From an uncultured Panacagrimonas sp. (lineage in GTDB: Bacteria; Pseudomonadota; Gammaproteobacteria; Nevskiales; Nevskiaceae): a stretch of DNA of 19,012 bases. Positions 1 through 7,289 of this stretch are shown piece after piece (position 1 is the stretch's first letter; each line of letters begins with the position of its first letter). The stretch covers positions 1-19,012 of the forward strand of contig CAMLNE010000035.1 of NCBI GenBank assembly GCA_946481265.1, read 5' to 3'. The notes under the pieces are model-generated. The model was not told the origin of the DNA, ran no database searches, and saw only the letters and a program-made list of their open reading frames with translations. The translations under genes were made by a program, and so were the position numbers.

Positions 1-1
1 C

Positions 2-910
2 GAGGTCCCGCAGCGCCTGGGCATCATCGGCGCCGGCGTGATCGGCGTGGAGCTGGGCAGCGTGTGGGCGCGGATGGGCTCCAAGGTTACCATTCTCGAG
101 GCGCTTCCGACCTTCCTGCCGATGGTCGATCAGACCATCGCCAAGGACGCGCAGCGGCAGTTTGCCAAGCAGGGATTGGATATCCGGCTCGGTGCCAAGG
201 TGCTGGGCGCGAAGAACACCGGCAAGGAAGTCGTCGTCGAGTACGAGGTCGAGGGCGCCAAGAAAAAGGAGACCTTCGACACGCTGATCGTCGCGGTCGG
301 ACGCCGTCCCTACACCAAGGGCCTGAATGCCGAGGGCGTCGGCCTGGAGCTGGACCCGCGCGGCTTCGTGAAGGTCGACCGCAACTACAAGACCAACCTG
401 CCGGGCGTGTATGCCACCGGCGACGTCATCGGCGGCCTCATGCTCGCGCACAAGGCCATCGAGGAAGGCGTGGCCCTGGTCGAGCAGCTGCACGGCGAGA
501 AGACCGAGGTGAATTACCAGACCGTGCCCAGCGTGATCTACACGGCACCCGAGGTGGCCTGGGTCGGACTTTCGGAGGAGCAGGCCAAGGCGGCCGGCCA
601 CGAGGTCAAGACCGGCACCAGTCCCTTCGCTGCCAACGGCCGCGCCAAGGCGCTCGAGGCCGCGACCGGTACCGTGAAGGTGATCTCCGATGCCAGGAAT
701 GACCGCATCCTGGGCGTTCACATGGTTGGCCCGTACGTGTCCGAGATCCTGCAGTCGGTCGTGGTCGCGCTCGAGTTCGGTGCAACCACGGCGGATCTGC
801 AGCTCACCATGCACGGCCACCCGACCCTGGCCGAGGCGCTGCACGAGGCCTACCTGGCGGTCGACGGTCGCGCGATCCACGCGATCAACAAGAAGAAGGC
901 GGCCAGCTGA
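2..910 (+). CDS. lpdA: Dihydrolipoyl dehydrogenase (E3), 3' part
   Basis: Flavoprotein E3 subunit of 2-oxoacid dehydrogenase complexes; it reoxidises dihydrolipoyl groups with NAD+ in the cytoplasm. The gene runs in from the left edge, and 302 codons are visible. The fragment opens with the second Rossmann motif GAGVIG (nucleotides 29-46), which binds NAD. It continues with the ATGD motif of the FAD-binding region and ends with the dimerisation domain carrying HGHPTLAE, whose His and Glu form the usual E3 catalytic dyad. The first Rossmann motif and the redox disulfide lie upstream of the window. The stretch LGSVWARMGSKVTILEALP resembles the E3 paralogue that serves 2-oxoglutarate dehydrogenase, so sucAB may lie just upstream (inference). 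The stop TGA shares one base with the ATG of the next gene, which implies coupled translation. Confidence 0.96.
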   Translation, partial: EVPQRLGIIGAGVIGVELGSVWARMGSKVTILEALPTFLPMVDQTIAKDAQRQFAKQGLDIRLGAKVLGAKNTGKEVVVEYEVEGAKKKETFDTLIVAVGRRPYTKGLNAEGVGLELDPRGFVKVDRNYKTNLPGVYATGDVIGGLMLAHKAIEEGVALVEQLHGEKTEVNYQTVPSVIYTAPEVAWVGLSEEQAKAAGHEVKTGTSPFAANGRAKALEAATGTVKVISDARNDRILGVHMVGPYVSEILQSVVVALEFGATTADLQLTMHGHPTLAEALHEAYLAVDGRAIHAINKKKAAS

Positions 911-1512
911 TGGCGCGCCGGCATCTTGCGCCGCTCGCCGGCCTGGCCGTCCTCGGCCTAGCCCTGTCCAGCCCGGCGAATGCCGAGGTATTCGACGCAT
1001 CGGTCGGCGAGGATTCGGTGCGCCTGGCCATCAACGGACCGCTGTCGCGTCTGTTCGCGGTCGACAAGGGCGAGTACGAGCTCGGCGGCGTATTCGGCGA
1101 CATCGATGATTTCAAGAGTGAGGACTTCCTCGCGCTGCATGCTGGCGCCACCCTGACCGGCGATGCCGGCGCGACCAACGGCGCCAAGCTCACCGGCGGC
1201 CTGGGTGCGCGGCTGCAGTTCGTCAGTGCCGACCACGAGGATGGCGGCGCGCTGGCGCTGGGTGGCCAGCTGCGACTCAAGCTGCTGCAGGCCGATCGGC
1301 TGCGTTTCAACGCAGGGCTGTGGTACGGCCCGGACCCGGCCTCGTTCGGCGATATCGAAGGCTTCCTCGAATACGGCGTGTCGGTCGGCTACGAGGTGCT
1401 GCGCGACGCCGAGCTCTATGTCGGCTACCGCAAGATCGAGGTCGACATCGACGGTGGCCCGGACGTCGACCTGGAGGACAGCGCACATATCGGGATCCGG
1501 CTGCAGTTCTGA
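910..1512 (+). CDS. YfaZ-type outer-membrane beta-barrel protein
   Basis: Predicted 200-residue outer-membrane protein. Residues 1-25 form a signal peptide with a basic start (MARRH), a Leu/Ala-rich core and an ANA cleavage site before Glu26. The mature part shows alternating polar/apolar strands and ends in LQF, the terminal aromatic residue typical of BAM-assembled barrels. The segment SVRLAINGPLSRLF and the overall length fit the YfaZ family, whose function is not established. The start ATG overlaps the lpdA stop (TGATG), so it is probably cotranscribed and coupled with lpdA although the functions are unrelated. Family assignment is from recognised sequence pattern only; a generic small porin-like barrel is the alternative. 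Confidence 0.75.
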   Translation: MARRHLAPLAGLAVLGLALSSPANAEVFDASVGEDSVRLAINGPLSRLFAVDKGEYELGGVFGDIDDFKSEDFLALHAGATLTGDAGATNGAKLTGGLGARLQFVSADHEDGGALALGGQLRLKLLQADRLRFNAGLWYGPDPASFGDIEGFLEYGVSVGYEVLRDAELYVGYRKIEVDIDGGPDVDLEDSAHIGIRLQF

Positions 1513-1531
1513 TGGCAGCGGACCTTGCATC

Positions 1532-1552
1532 CTCACTTGCGATGCAAGTGAG
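1532..1552. repeat. Perfect 9-bp inverted repeat after yfaZ
   Basis: CTCACTTGC and GCAAGTGAG flank a GAT loop, a perfect 9-bp stem 20 bp after the yfaZ stop. No T-run follows, so it is not a canonical intrinsic terminator. It may be an mRNA 3'-end stabiliser, a weak terminator or an operator. An overlapping alternative pairing exists between TTGCAT (1525-1530) and ATGCAA (1542-1547). Confidence 0.5.
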
Positions 1553-1561
1553 TTCCACCCC

Positions 1562-1580
1562 TCCGGCCGCGCGGGCCGGA
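1562..1580. repeat. 7-bp GC-rich inverted repeat before yebC
   Basis: TCCGGCC and GGCCGGA separated by GCGCG, lying 9 bp after the previous hairpin and 32 bp before the yebC ATG. Together the two hairpins occupy most of the yfaZ-yebC spacer. The role could be transcript-end processing or control of yebC; the sequence does not decide. Confidence 0.4.
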
Positions 1581-1612
1581 AATGACTATCTCGCCGTGCG
1601 AGGAGCTGCTTG

Positions 1613-2326
1613 ATGGGACGCGGACCGAGTATCGAAGGGCGCAAGAATGTCGCCGATGCGCAGAAGGCCAAGGTCTTCACCAAGCTGATCCGCGAGATCA
1701 GCCTGGCGGTCAAGCAGGGCGGGCCGGATGCATCGGGCAACTCGCGCCTGCGCCTGGCGGTGAGCCGCGCGCTCGACGCCAACATGACCCGCGACAGGAT
1801 CGAAGCGGCGATCAAGCGGTCGAGCGGCGAGGGGGCCGATGCCTCGACCGAGGTGCGCTACGAGGGCTATGCCCCCGGCGGCGTGGCCGTGCTGGTCGAC
1901 TGCGTCACGGACAACCCGACGCGCACCGTGGCCGACGTGCGCCACGCGTTTTCCAAGGCCGGGGGCAACCTCGGAACCAGCGGATCGGTGGCCTTCCAGT
2001 TCGCGGAGGTGGGGCAGCTCTGGTTCGAGCTCGAGGATCCGGCACTCGAGGATCGCATCCTCGAAGCGGCGCTCGAGGCCGGTGCCGACGACGTGCAGGG
2101 AGCCGATGGCTGGTGCGAGGTGCTGACCTCACCGGCCGCCTTCGAACAGGTCCGGAAGGCGCTGAGCGACGCCGGCTTCAAGGTCGAGCAGGGACGCGTG
2201 ACCATGCGCCCGTCCAATCCGGTCGCGGTATCGGGCGATGCGGCCGTGGAAGTGCGCAAGCTGCTCGACCGGCTGGAGGAACTGGACGATGTCCAGGACG
2301 TCTTCCACAACGCCGAGCTGCCTTGA
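1613..2326 (+). CDS. yebC: YebC/PmpR (TACO1) family protein
   Basis: A 237-residue member of the YebC family. Members have been described as DNA-binding regulators and, more recently, as ribosome-associated factors that ease translation of difficult sequences such as proline stretches. The N-terminal [12 protein letters not shown]...[13 protein letters not shown] block, the [22 protein letters not shown] motif split across residues about 83-104, and the [21 protein letters not shown]-terminus are characteristic. ATG 1613 is preferred over the adjacent in-frame TTG at 1610 because GAGGAG (1600-1605) is well spaced from it. It sits immediately before ruvC, as in many proteobacteria, and its stop overlaps the ruvC start. 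If the translation role holds, TolA with its polyproline tract, encoded in this same window, would be an obvious client (inference). Confidence 0.95.
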   Translation: MGRGPSIEGRKNVADAQKAKVFTKLIREISLAVKQGGPDASGNSRLRLAVSRALDANMTRDRIEAAIKRSSGEGADASTEVRYEGYAPGGVAVLVDCVTDNPTRTVADVRHAFSKAGGNLGTSGSVAFQFAEVGQLWFELEDPALEDRILEAALEAGADDVQGADGWCEVLTSPAAFEQVRKALSDAGFKVEQGRVTMRPSNPVAVSGDAAVEVRKLLDRLEELDDVQDVFHNAELP

Positions 2327-2841
2327 GCGGAGTCCGCATCCTCGGCGTGGACCCGGGCTCGCGCTACACGGGCTACGGGCTGATCGAATACGAGAGGGGA
2401 CGCAGCCGGCTGATCGCCGCCGGCCGGCTGGACGTGCGTGAGGGTGCGATGCCGGAGCGCCTGCTGGCGGTCCTCAACGGGCTTGCCGGCGTGATCCGGG
2501 ATCACCTCCCGCAGGAGGCCGCGGTCGAGGAAACCTTCGTCAACCGGGTCAACGCCGCCAGTGCCCTGGTGCTTGGCCAGGCGCGCGGTGCGGCGATCTG
2601 CGCCTGCGCTCAGGCCGGGTTGGCCGTGTCCGAGTACGCGGCGGCGCAGGTGAAGCTCGCGGTCGCCGGCAACGGACGGGCGGACAAGGAACAGGTCGCG
2701 CACATGGTTCGCATCCTGCTCAACACGCGGGAGGCATTCGCCGCGGACGCGTCCGATGCGCTGGCCGTCGCGCTGACCCATGCCCATGTGCGGACCACGC
2801 GCCTGCGCACGGGCGATGCGCTGCGGCGCGCCTGGGGCTAG
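2323..2841 (+). CDS. ruvC: Holliday junction resolvase RuvC (TTG start)
   Basis: Crossover-junction endonuclease that cleaves Holliday junctions symmetrically within the RuvABC resolvasome. The start chosen is TTG 2323, overlapping the yebC stop as TTGA; it gives 172 residues, against 173 in E. coli. It places the RNase H-fold motif [14 protein letters not shown] at residues 6-19. The four catalytic acidic residues are visible as Asp10, Glu69, Asp142 and Asp145 (the last two in ADASDALA). LGQARG and the [17 protein letters not shown] segment also match the family. No ATG lies between the yebC stop and the first beta strand, and there is little Shine-Dalgarno sequence, so expression probably depends on reinitiation after yebC. 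The open frame runs further upstream through yebC, but that extension is not RuvC-like. Confidence 0.96.
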   Translation: MSGVRILGVDPGSRYTGYGLIEYERGRSRLIAAGRLDVREGAMPERLLAVLNGLAGVIRDHLPQEAAVEETFVNRVNAASALVLGQARGAAICACAQAGLAVSEYAAAQVKLAVAGNGRADKEQVAHMVRILLNTREAFAADASDALAVALTHAHVRTTRLRTGDALRRAWG

Positions 2842-2978
2842 GCGACCGGCCGACGCGATTGCGGCCCCCGTGGCGGATGCCGCTTTGGTGCAGTGCAGGG
2901 ATCGAGGGACGAAATGGACGGGGCACGCATGAGGAATGACGGACGTGGCGCGGCACCAACGCGGCTTCGCCCCGCGGT

Positions 2979-2995
2979 GCCGACACGGTGTCGGC
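2979..2995. promoter_or_regulatory. 17-bp palindrome upstream of ruvA
   Basis: GCCGACACGGTGTCGGC is a perfect 8+1+8 palindrome 52 bp before the ruvA ATG, in the 206-bp ruvC-ruvA gap. It could be an operator or an mRNA hairpin. It does not resemble a CTGT-N8-ACAG LexA box. The binding protein is unknown. Confidence 0.35.
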
Positions 2996-3003
2996 CAAGC
3001 AGT

Positions 3004-3017
3004 CGGTGCGGGCACCG
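3004..3017. repeat. Second inverted repeat upstream of ruvA
   Basis: CGGTGC and GCACCG separated by GG, 8 bp after the 17-bp palindrome and 30 bp before the ruvA ATG. A further copy of CGGTGC occurs at 2975-2980, overlapping the start of that palindrome, so alternative RNA pairings with GCACCG are possible across this leader. Confidence 0.3.
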
Positions 3018-3047
3018 CAGCGACCGAAATAGCGTCAACAGGCTCTT

Positions 3048-3638
3048 ATGATCGGGCGACTCACCGGAAGACTGGTACTCAAGCAACCGCCGGTCCTGGT
3101 GCTGGATGTGGGCGGCGTGGGCTACGAGTGCGAAGCGCCGATGTCCACGTTCTACAAGCTGCCGGCGCTGGGCGAGACGGTGACCCTGCAGACCCACCTG
3201 ACCGTACGCGAGGACGCGCACCTGCTGTTCGCCTTTGTCAGCACCCAGGAGAAGCTGCTGTTCCGCGAGCTGATCAAGGTCTCCGGCGTCGGCCCCAAGA
3301 TCGCGCTGGCCATCCTGTCCGGCGTGAGCGTGGAGGATTTCTGGATCACGGTGCGCGAGTCCCAGGTCGGACGCCTGACCAAGGTGCCGGGCATCGGCAA
3401 GAAGACCGCCGAGCGCCTGGTGATCGAGCTGCGTGATCGGGCGGGCGCGAGCGGTGAGGGACTGCCCGGATCTTCCGCGGCGGCGGGGCCGGCCAGCCCC
3501 TTGCAGGAAGCGCGCTCGGCGCTCGAGGCGCTTGGCTACCGGCCGGCGGACGCACAGCGCATGGCCGATGCCGTGAAGGGCGAGAATCTGAGCGCCGAAC
3601 AGATCATTCGAGAAGCGCTCAAGCGTGCGGTACGCTGA
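3048..3638 (+). CDS. ruvA: Holliday junction branch migration protein RuvA
   Basis: DNA-binding subunit of the RuvAB branch-migration motor; tetramers hold the junction while RuvB pumps DNA. The 196-residue protein starts MIGRL and has the N-terminal OB-fold with VGGVGYECEAP (21-31). Two helix-hairpin-helix DNA-binding motifs follow around 79-92 (SGVGPKIALAILSG) and 114-127 (PGIGKKTAERLVIE). A flexible Gly/Ser/Ala linker (132-152) leads to the RuvB-binding domain III, which contains LEALGYRPADA and ends REALKRAVR. The ATG at 3048 matches the family start. The ribosome-binding site is weak (AGG at 3039-3041). Unlike many relatives, it is separated from ruvC by 206 bp, so it may have its own promoter. 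No convincing LexA box was found, so SOS control is not supported by the sequence. Confidence 0.97.
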   Translation: MIGRLTGRLVLKQPPVLVLDVGGVGYECEAPMSTFYKLPALGETVTLQTHLTVREDAHLLFAFVSTQEKLLFRELIKVSGVGPKIALAILSGVSVEDFWITVRESQVGRLTKVPGIGKKTAERLVIELRDRAGASGEGLPGSSAAAGPASPLQEARSALEALGYRPADAQRMADAVKGENLSAEQIIREALKRAVR

Positions 3639-3641
3639 GGC

Positions 3642-4673
3642 ATGACCACCGAAGCCCGGCTCGTCTCGGCGCATGGCGCCAGCGACGAGGAACGCATCGA
3701 GCGTGCGATCCGCCCACAGCGACTCGACGAGTACGTCGGACAGCCGGCAGTCCGCGAGCAGCTCGGCATCGCCATCGAGGCCGCGCGCCGGCGCGCCGAG
3801 GCGCTCGACCACGTGCTGATCTTCGGCCCGCCCGGGCTGGGCAAGACCACGCTGGCGCACATCCTGGCGGCCGAGATGGGCGTGAACCTGCGCCAGACCT
3901 CCGGCCCGGTCCTGGAGAAGGCAGGCGACCTGGCCGCCCTGCTCACCAACCTGGAGCCGCGCGACATCCTGTTCGTGGACGAGATCCACCGCCTTTCGCC
4001 GGTGGTCGAGGAGGTGCTCTATCCGGCGATGGAGGACTACCAGCTCGACATCATGATCGGCGAGGGGCCGGCGGCGCGCTCGATCCGCCTGGATCTGCCG
4101 CCCTTCACCCTGATCGGCGCCACCACCCGGGCCGGTGCGCTCACCAGCCCGCTGCGCGACCGCTTCGGCATCGTGCAGCGCCTGGAGTTCTATTCGACGG
4201 AGGACCTGGGCCGGATCGTGAGCCGCTCGGCAGGGATACTGAAGGCACCCACCGACGCCGAGGGGGCCGGCGAGATCGCGCGGCGGTCGCGCGGCACGCC
4301 GCGCATCGCCAACCGGCTGCTGCGCCGTGTGCGCGACTATGCCGAGGTTCGCGGCGATGGCACGATCAGCGCCGCGGTCGCGCAGGCCGCACTCAAGATG
4401 CTCGATGTGGACTCGAACGGTTTCGACCTGATGGACCGCAAGCTGCTGCTGATGCTGATCGAGCGCTTCGACGGCGGCCCGGCCGGCGTCGACAACCTGG
4501 CTGCCGCCATCGGCGAGGCGCGCGACACCATCGAGGACGTCATCGAGCCCTACCTCATCCAGCAGGGCTACCTGATGCGTACGCCGCGCGGGCGCATGGC
4601 GGGCAAGCTGGCCTACCAGCACTACGGCCTCAAGCCCCCGGAGCGGGCGGGCGTCCCGGATCTTTTCGAATGA
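3642..4673 (+). CDS. ruvB: Holliday junction branch migration ATPase RuvB
   Basis: AAA+ hexameric helicase motor that drives branch migration with RuvA. The 343-residue protein shows Walker A GPPGLGKT (62-69), Walker B FVDEIH (111-116), sensor-1 GATTRAG (159-165) and an arginine-finger region PLRDRFG (170-176). The C-terminal winged-helix domain contains PRGRMAG near the end. It starts 3 bp after the ruvA stop. GAGG overlaps that stop and sits very close to the ATG, so coupled translation from ruvA is likely. Its own stop overlaps ybgC by 4 bp (ATGA). The length is close to the usual 335-345 residues, and no anomaly was seen. Confidence 0.98.
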   Translation: MTTEARLVSAHGASDEERIERAIRPQRLDEYVGQPAVREQLGIAIEAARRRAEALDHVLIFGPPGLGKTTLAHILAAEMGVNLRQTSGPVLEKAGDLAALLTNLEPRDILFVDEIHRLSPVVEEVLYPAMEDYQLDIMIGEGPAARSIRLDLPPFTLIGATTRAGALTSPLRDRFGIVQRLEFYSTEDLGRIVSRSAGILKAPTDAEGAGEIARRSRGTPRIANRLLRRVRDYAEVRGDGTISAAVAQAALKMLDVDSNGFDLMDRKLLLMLIERFDGGPAGVDNLAAAIGEARDTIEDVIEPYLIQQGYLMRTPRGRMAGKLAYQHYGLKPPERAGVPDLFE

Positions 4674-5062
4674 AGACCTTCACCTGGCCGATACGCATCT
4701 ACTGGGAAGATACCGATGCCTCCGGGGTGGTCTACCACGCCAATTACCTGCGCTATTTCGAACGGGCACGCTCGGAATGGCTGCGCGCGATCGGCTATGA
4801 CCAGGAAGCGATGCGGGTCACCCAGGGCGTCGCCTTCACGGTGGCCAATCTCGATATCTGCTACCTGCGGCCGGCCCGGCTCGACGATGCCCTGGAGGCG
4901 ACCGTCGAGCTGTCCGAACGGCGCCGCGCCAGCCTGACCTTTCGCCAGCAGTTGCGCCGCGCGGACACGGGCGAGGTGCTGGCCGAGGCCCACGTGCGGG
5001 CCGGCTGCGTGGACGCCGCCAGCTTCAGGCCCCGGCCGTTGCCGCCCCTGGATACCGGGTGA
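4670..5062 (+). CDS. ybgC: Acyl-CoA thioesterase YbgC (Tol-Pal associated)
   Basis: Hotdog-fold thioesterase of 130 residues, the small enzyme that precedes tolQ in most proteobacteria. Studied members hydrolyse acyl-CoA and interact with acyl-carrier protein and phospholipid synthesis enzymes at the inner membrane. The signature [23 protein letters not shown] (split over residues 12-34) is intact, with the catalytic Asp at position 16 in EDTDASG. The start ATG overlaps the ruvB stop (ATGA, 4670-4673), so the ruv genes and ybgC appear to be one transcript running toward tol. A 118-bp gap with an AT-rich patch separates it from tolQ, where a tol promoter may lie. Confidence 0.95.
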   Translation: MKTFTWPIRIYWEDTDASGVVYHANYLRYFERARSEWLRAIGYDQEAMRVTQGVAFTVANLDICYLRPARLDDALEATVELSERRRASLTFRQQLRRADTGEVLAEAHVRAGCVDAASFRPRPLPPLDTG

Positions 5063-5093
5063 GGCCGACCGCCGCAAGATGCCGCGCTTCGCA

Positions 5094-5099
5094 TAAAAT
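5094..5099 (+). promoter_or_regulatory. Candidate -10 element for the tol genes
   Basis: TAAAAT within the AT-rich patch CATAAAATCGAAAATTACTG, which contrasts with the GC-rich surroundings and lies 81 bp before the tolQ ATG. No good -35 hexamer is found 16-18 bp upstream. Placement between ybgC and tolQ makes a tol promoter plausible. An imperfect hairpin (CACAGC at 5113-5118 with GCTGTG at 5130-5135) follows in the leader. Confidence 0.35.
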
Positions 5100-5180
5100 C
5101 GAAAATTACTGCCACAGCACCCTTGTCGGGCTGTGCAGGCGATCAACCCTCTCCGCCGCGGATCCACGTTTCCAGAAAAC

Positions 5181-5864
5181 ATGAATGCCGAACTCTCGAT
5201 TGCTCACCTGATTGCGCAGGCCAGCGTGCTCGTTCAGGTCATCATGGGCCTGCTCGTGCTGGCCTCGGTGGTTTCCTGGGCCGTGATCTTCTCCAAGCGA
5301 CAGCTCCTGTCGCGTACCCGGCAGGCCTCTGAAAAGTTCGAGGAGCGCTTCTGGTCGGGCGGCAACCTTGCCGACCTCTACGAGGCTGTTGCACGCAACA
5401 AGGAAGACGAAGGCCTGGTGCCGATCTTCTCGGCCGGATTCGAGGAGTACAAGCGCCAGCAGCAATCCGGGCAGGCGGTGGACAGCGACGACGCGGTGGC
5501 GGCGGTGCAGCGCCAGATGCGCGTGACCCAGGTACGCGAGATCGAGCGCCTCGAAGGCGGCCTGGCGCTGCTGGCCACGATCGGATCGACCAGCCCGTAC
5601 GTCGGCCTGTTCGGCACCGTCTGGGGCATCATGAATGCCTTCATCGGCATCGGAAACATGAAGCAGGCGAGCCTGGCGGTGGTGGCTCCCGGCATTGCCG
5701 AGGCACTGATCGCCACGGCCATGGGTCTGTTCGCGGCCATCCCCGCTGTGATCGCCTACAACTTCTTCACGCGCGCGGTGGAAACCCTTGAGACGCAGTA
5801 CCACACGTTCTCAGAGGAAATGATCGGGATCATCGAGCGCGGCCTGCGCACCGGGAAGAACTAA
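5181..5864 (+). CDS. tolQ: Tol-Pal system protein TolQ
   Basis: Inner-membrane proton-channel subunit of the TolQRA motor, which constricts the outer membrane at division and energises Pal. From ATG 5181 the protein has 227 residues (E. coli 230) and begins MNAELSIAHLIAQASVLVQ, matching TolQ N-termini. A GTG 48 bp upstream in the same frame would add 16 residues that do not fit the family. The first membrane helix is near residues 12-35. The MotA/TolQ/ExbB domain carries helices around GSTSPYVGLFGTVWGIM and APGIAEALIATAMGLFAAIP, the conserved channel-lining blocks. The CDS opens the tolQRA run, with only 2 bp to tolR. A transcript from its own upstream AT-rich region is likely. Confidence 0.97.
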   Translation: MNAELSIAHLIAQASVLVQVIMGLLVLASVVSWAVIFSKRQLLSRTRQASEKFEERFWSGGNLADLYEAVARNKEDEGLVPIFSAGFEEYKRQQQSGQAVDSDDAVAAVQRQMRVTQVREIERLEGGLALLATIGSTSPYVGLFGTVWGIMNAFIGIGNMKQASLAVVAPGIAEALIATAMGLFAAIPAVIAYNFFTRAVETLETQYHTFSEEMIGIIERGLRTGKN

Positions 5865-5866
5865 AT

Positions 5867-6334
5867 ATGGGCGCATCCGTGGACGGCGGCCGCGGAAGCG
5901 GCAAGCGCCGCATGAATGCCGACATCAACGTCGTGCCGTACATCGACGTGATGCTCGTGCTGCTGATCATCTTCATGGTCACCGCACCGCTGCTGACGCA
6001 GGGCGTGGATGTCGAGCTGCCGCAGACCGAGGCGGCGCCGCTGGTGATAGACGATGAACCGACCACGCTGTCGGTGAACGCCAATGGGGAGATGTTCCTC
6101 AACCGTGGCGAGAAGACCGACGCGCCGCTCACCGATGAGGAAGTGGTTCGCATCGCCGGCAGCATCGTGCGCAACGCGACACCGGGAAAGGACCAGATGG
6201 TTCTCGTCGAGGGTGACGGCAAGGCGGATTACCAGCACGTTGCCAAGGCGATGACGCTGTTGCAGACCGCCGGCGTCAAGAAGATCGGCTTCGTCACCGA
6301 TCCGGTCGATCTCTCCGCCAAGGGCTCGAAATAG
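5867..6334 (+). CDS. tolR: Tol-Pal system protein TolR
   Basis: Inner-membrane stator partner of TolQ, ExbD/TolR family. The 155-residue protein has a basic cytoplasmic N-terminus and a single membrane helix, VVPYIDVMLVLLIIFMVTAP (22-41). The conserved proton-path aspartate is Asp27. A periplasmic domain follows with GVDVELPQT and the C-terminal LLQTAGVKKIGFVTDPV. It starts 2 bp after the tolQ stop and ends 6 bp before tolA, consistent with one operon. The length is slightly above the E. coli protein (142), mostly from an N-terminal Gly/Arg-rich extension before the membrane helix. Confidence 0.97.
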   Translation: MGASVDGGRGSGKRRMNADINVVPYIDVMLVLLIIFMVTAPLLTQGVDVELPQTEAAPLVIDDEPTTLSVNANGEMFLNRGEKTDAPLTDEEVVRIAGSIVRNATPGKDQMVLVEGDGKADYQHVAKAMTLLQTAGVKKIGFVTDPVDLSAKGSK

Positions 6335-6340
6335 CAGCCG

Positions 6341-7219
6341 ATGCCCTTTCGTTCCCGACACGTCCTGACGGCAACAGGCTTCCACCTGCTGCTGTTCGTG
6401 CTGCTCGTCATCGGTGTGCGCTGCACGCCGAAGATGGAGCCGCCTCCGGTGATCGAGGCGCTGGTCATCACCGGCCAGAACAAGGAAGGCAAGCTCAAGA
6501 CCGAGCCGCCGCCGCCGCCCCCGGTCGAGGAGCCCACGCCCGAGCCGCCCAAGCCGGAGCCGGAACCGCCGCCGCCTCCTCCGCCGGAGCCGCCCAAGCC
6601 GCCTGAACCCCCCAAGCCCGATCCCGAGATCGAGAAGAAGAAGCTCGAGCAGGAGAAGATCAAGCGCGAGCAGGAGATCAAGCGCCAGGCCGACCTCCAG
6701 CGCAAGAAGGAACAGGAAGAAAAGAAGAAGCAGGAAGAGCTGGAGAAGAAGCGCCTCAAGGAGGAGGAGGAGCGCAAGAAGAAGGAGGAGGAACGCAAGC
6801 GTCTCGAGGAGGAGAAGCGCAAGCGCGAAGAGGAGCGCAAGCGCAAGGAAGAAGAGCAGCGCCGCCTGAAGGAGATGATGGAGGAGTCGCTCCGGGAAGA
6901 GACCGAGGCGCGGGCGGAAGCCGCGCGCATCGGCGAGGTCAAGAAGACCTGGGCCCAGATGCTCAACGATCACATTCGCCAGCGCTGGCTGCGACCGCCT
7001 GGATTGCCGGCCCGGCTGCGATGCAAGGTCCGCATCGAGATCCTGCCGAACGGCGAGGTGATTTCGGTCCGGATCATCGAGGGTTCAGGAAACCCTGCGT
7101 TTGATGCGTCGGTCGAGAATGCGGTCTACAAGTCCAGCCCGCTGCCGCTGCCGACCGATCCGAAGGCGTTCGAGCGGGTGTTGGAACCCGTGTTCACGCC
7201 GGAGAGTCTGGATAATTGA
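6341..7219 (+). CDS. tolA: TolA, with TonB-like proline-rich segment
   Basis: Periplasm-spanning link between TolQR and TolB/Pal. The protein has 292 residues. Residues about 8-27 form the inner-membrane anchor. A Pro/Glu/Lys-rich stretch occupies 54-95 (EPPPPPPVEEPTPEPP and similar). A highly charged Lys/Glu/Arg helix runs from about 97 to 205. The C-terminal TolA/TonB-like globular domain (about 210-292) contains RQRWLRPPG, RIEILPNGEVISVRIIEGSG and NPAFDASVENAV. In E. coli the anchor uses Ser18-x3-His22 to meet TolQR; here His15 is kept but the Ser position is Ala11. The proline tract before the helix recalls TonB. The position between tolR and tolB makes TolA the clear call. Confidence 0.95.
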   Translation: MPFRSRHVLTATGFHLLLFVLLVIGVRCTPKMEPPPVIEALVITGQNKEGKLKTEPPPPPPVEEPTPEPPKPEPEPPPPPPPEPPKPPEPPKPDPEIEKKKLEQEKIKREQEIKRQADLQRKKEQEEKKKQEELEKKRLKEEEERKKKEEERKRLEEEKRKREEERKRKEEEQRRLKEMMEESLREETEARAEAARIGEVKKTWAQMLNDHIRQRWLRPPGLPARLRCKVRIEILPNGEVISVRIIEGSGNPAFDASVENAVYKSSPLPLPTDPKAFERVLEPVFTPESLDN

Positions 7220-7228
7220 AGATGTGTC

Positions 7229-7242
7229 GGCCCGACCGGGCC
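7229..7242. repeat. Small hairpin in the tolA-tolB spacer
   Basis: GGCCC-GACC-GGGCC, a 5-bp all-GC stem with a tetraloop, 9 bp after the tolA stop and 47 bp before the tolB ATG. No T-run follows, so transcription termination is doubtful. It may affect message stability between tolQRA and tolB-pal-cpoB. Confidence 0.3.
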
Positions 7243-7289
7243 CTCAATCCCGCAGTTTCACGTCTGTTCTATCGGTTAGATCGATCGCC

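Noticed and set aside
2838..4622. 594-codon open frame on the - strand over ruvA and ruvB
   Set aside because: Opposite real, motif-complete genes; composition low-complexity and no domain recognised.
5133..5180. GTG start for TolQ 48 bp upstream
   Set aside because: The added 16 residues are not TolQ-like, while ATG 5181 gives the expected length and N-terminal helix.
6500..6620. CCG/CCC repeats in tolA as a CRISPR or satellite repeat
   Set aside because: They encode a proline-rich protein segment in frame, with no regular repeat-spacer structure.
7101..7289. Upstream extension of TolB inside tolA
   Set aside because: Arg-rich shadow sequence; ATG 7290 begins a clean signal peptide and gives the family length.
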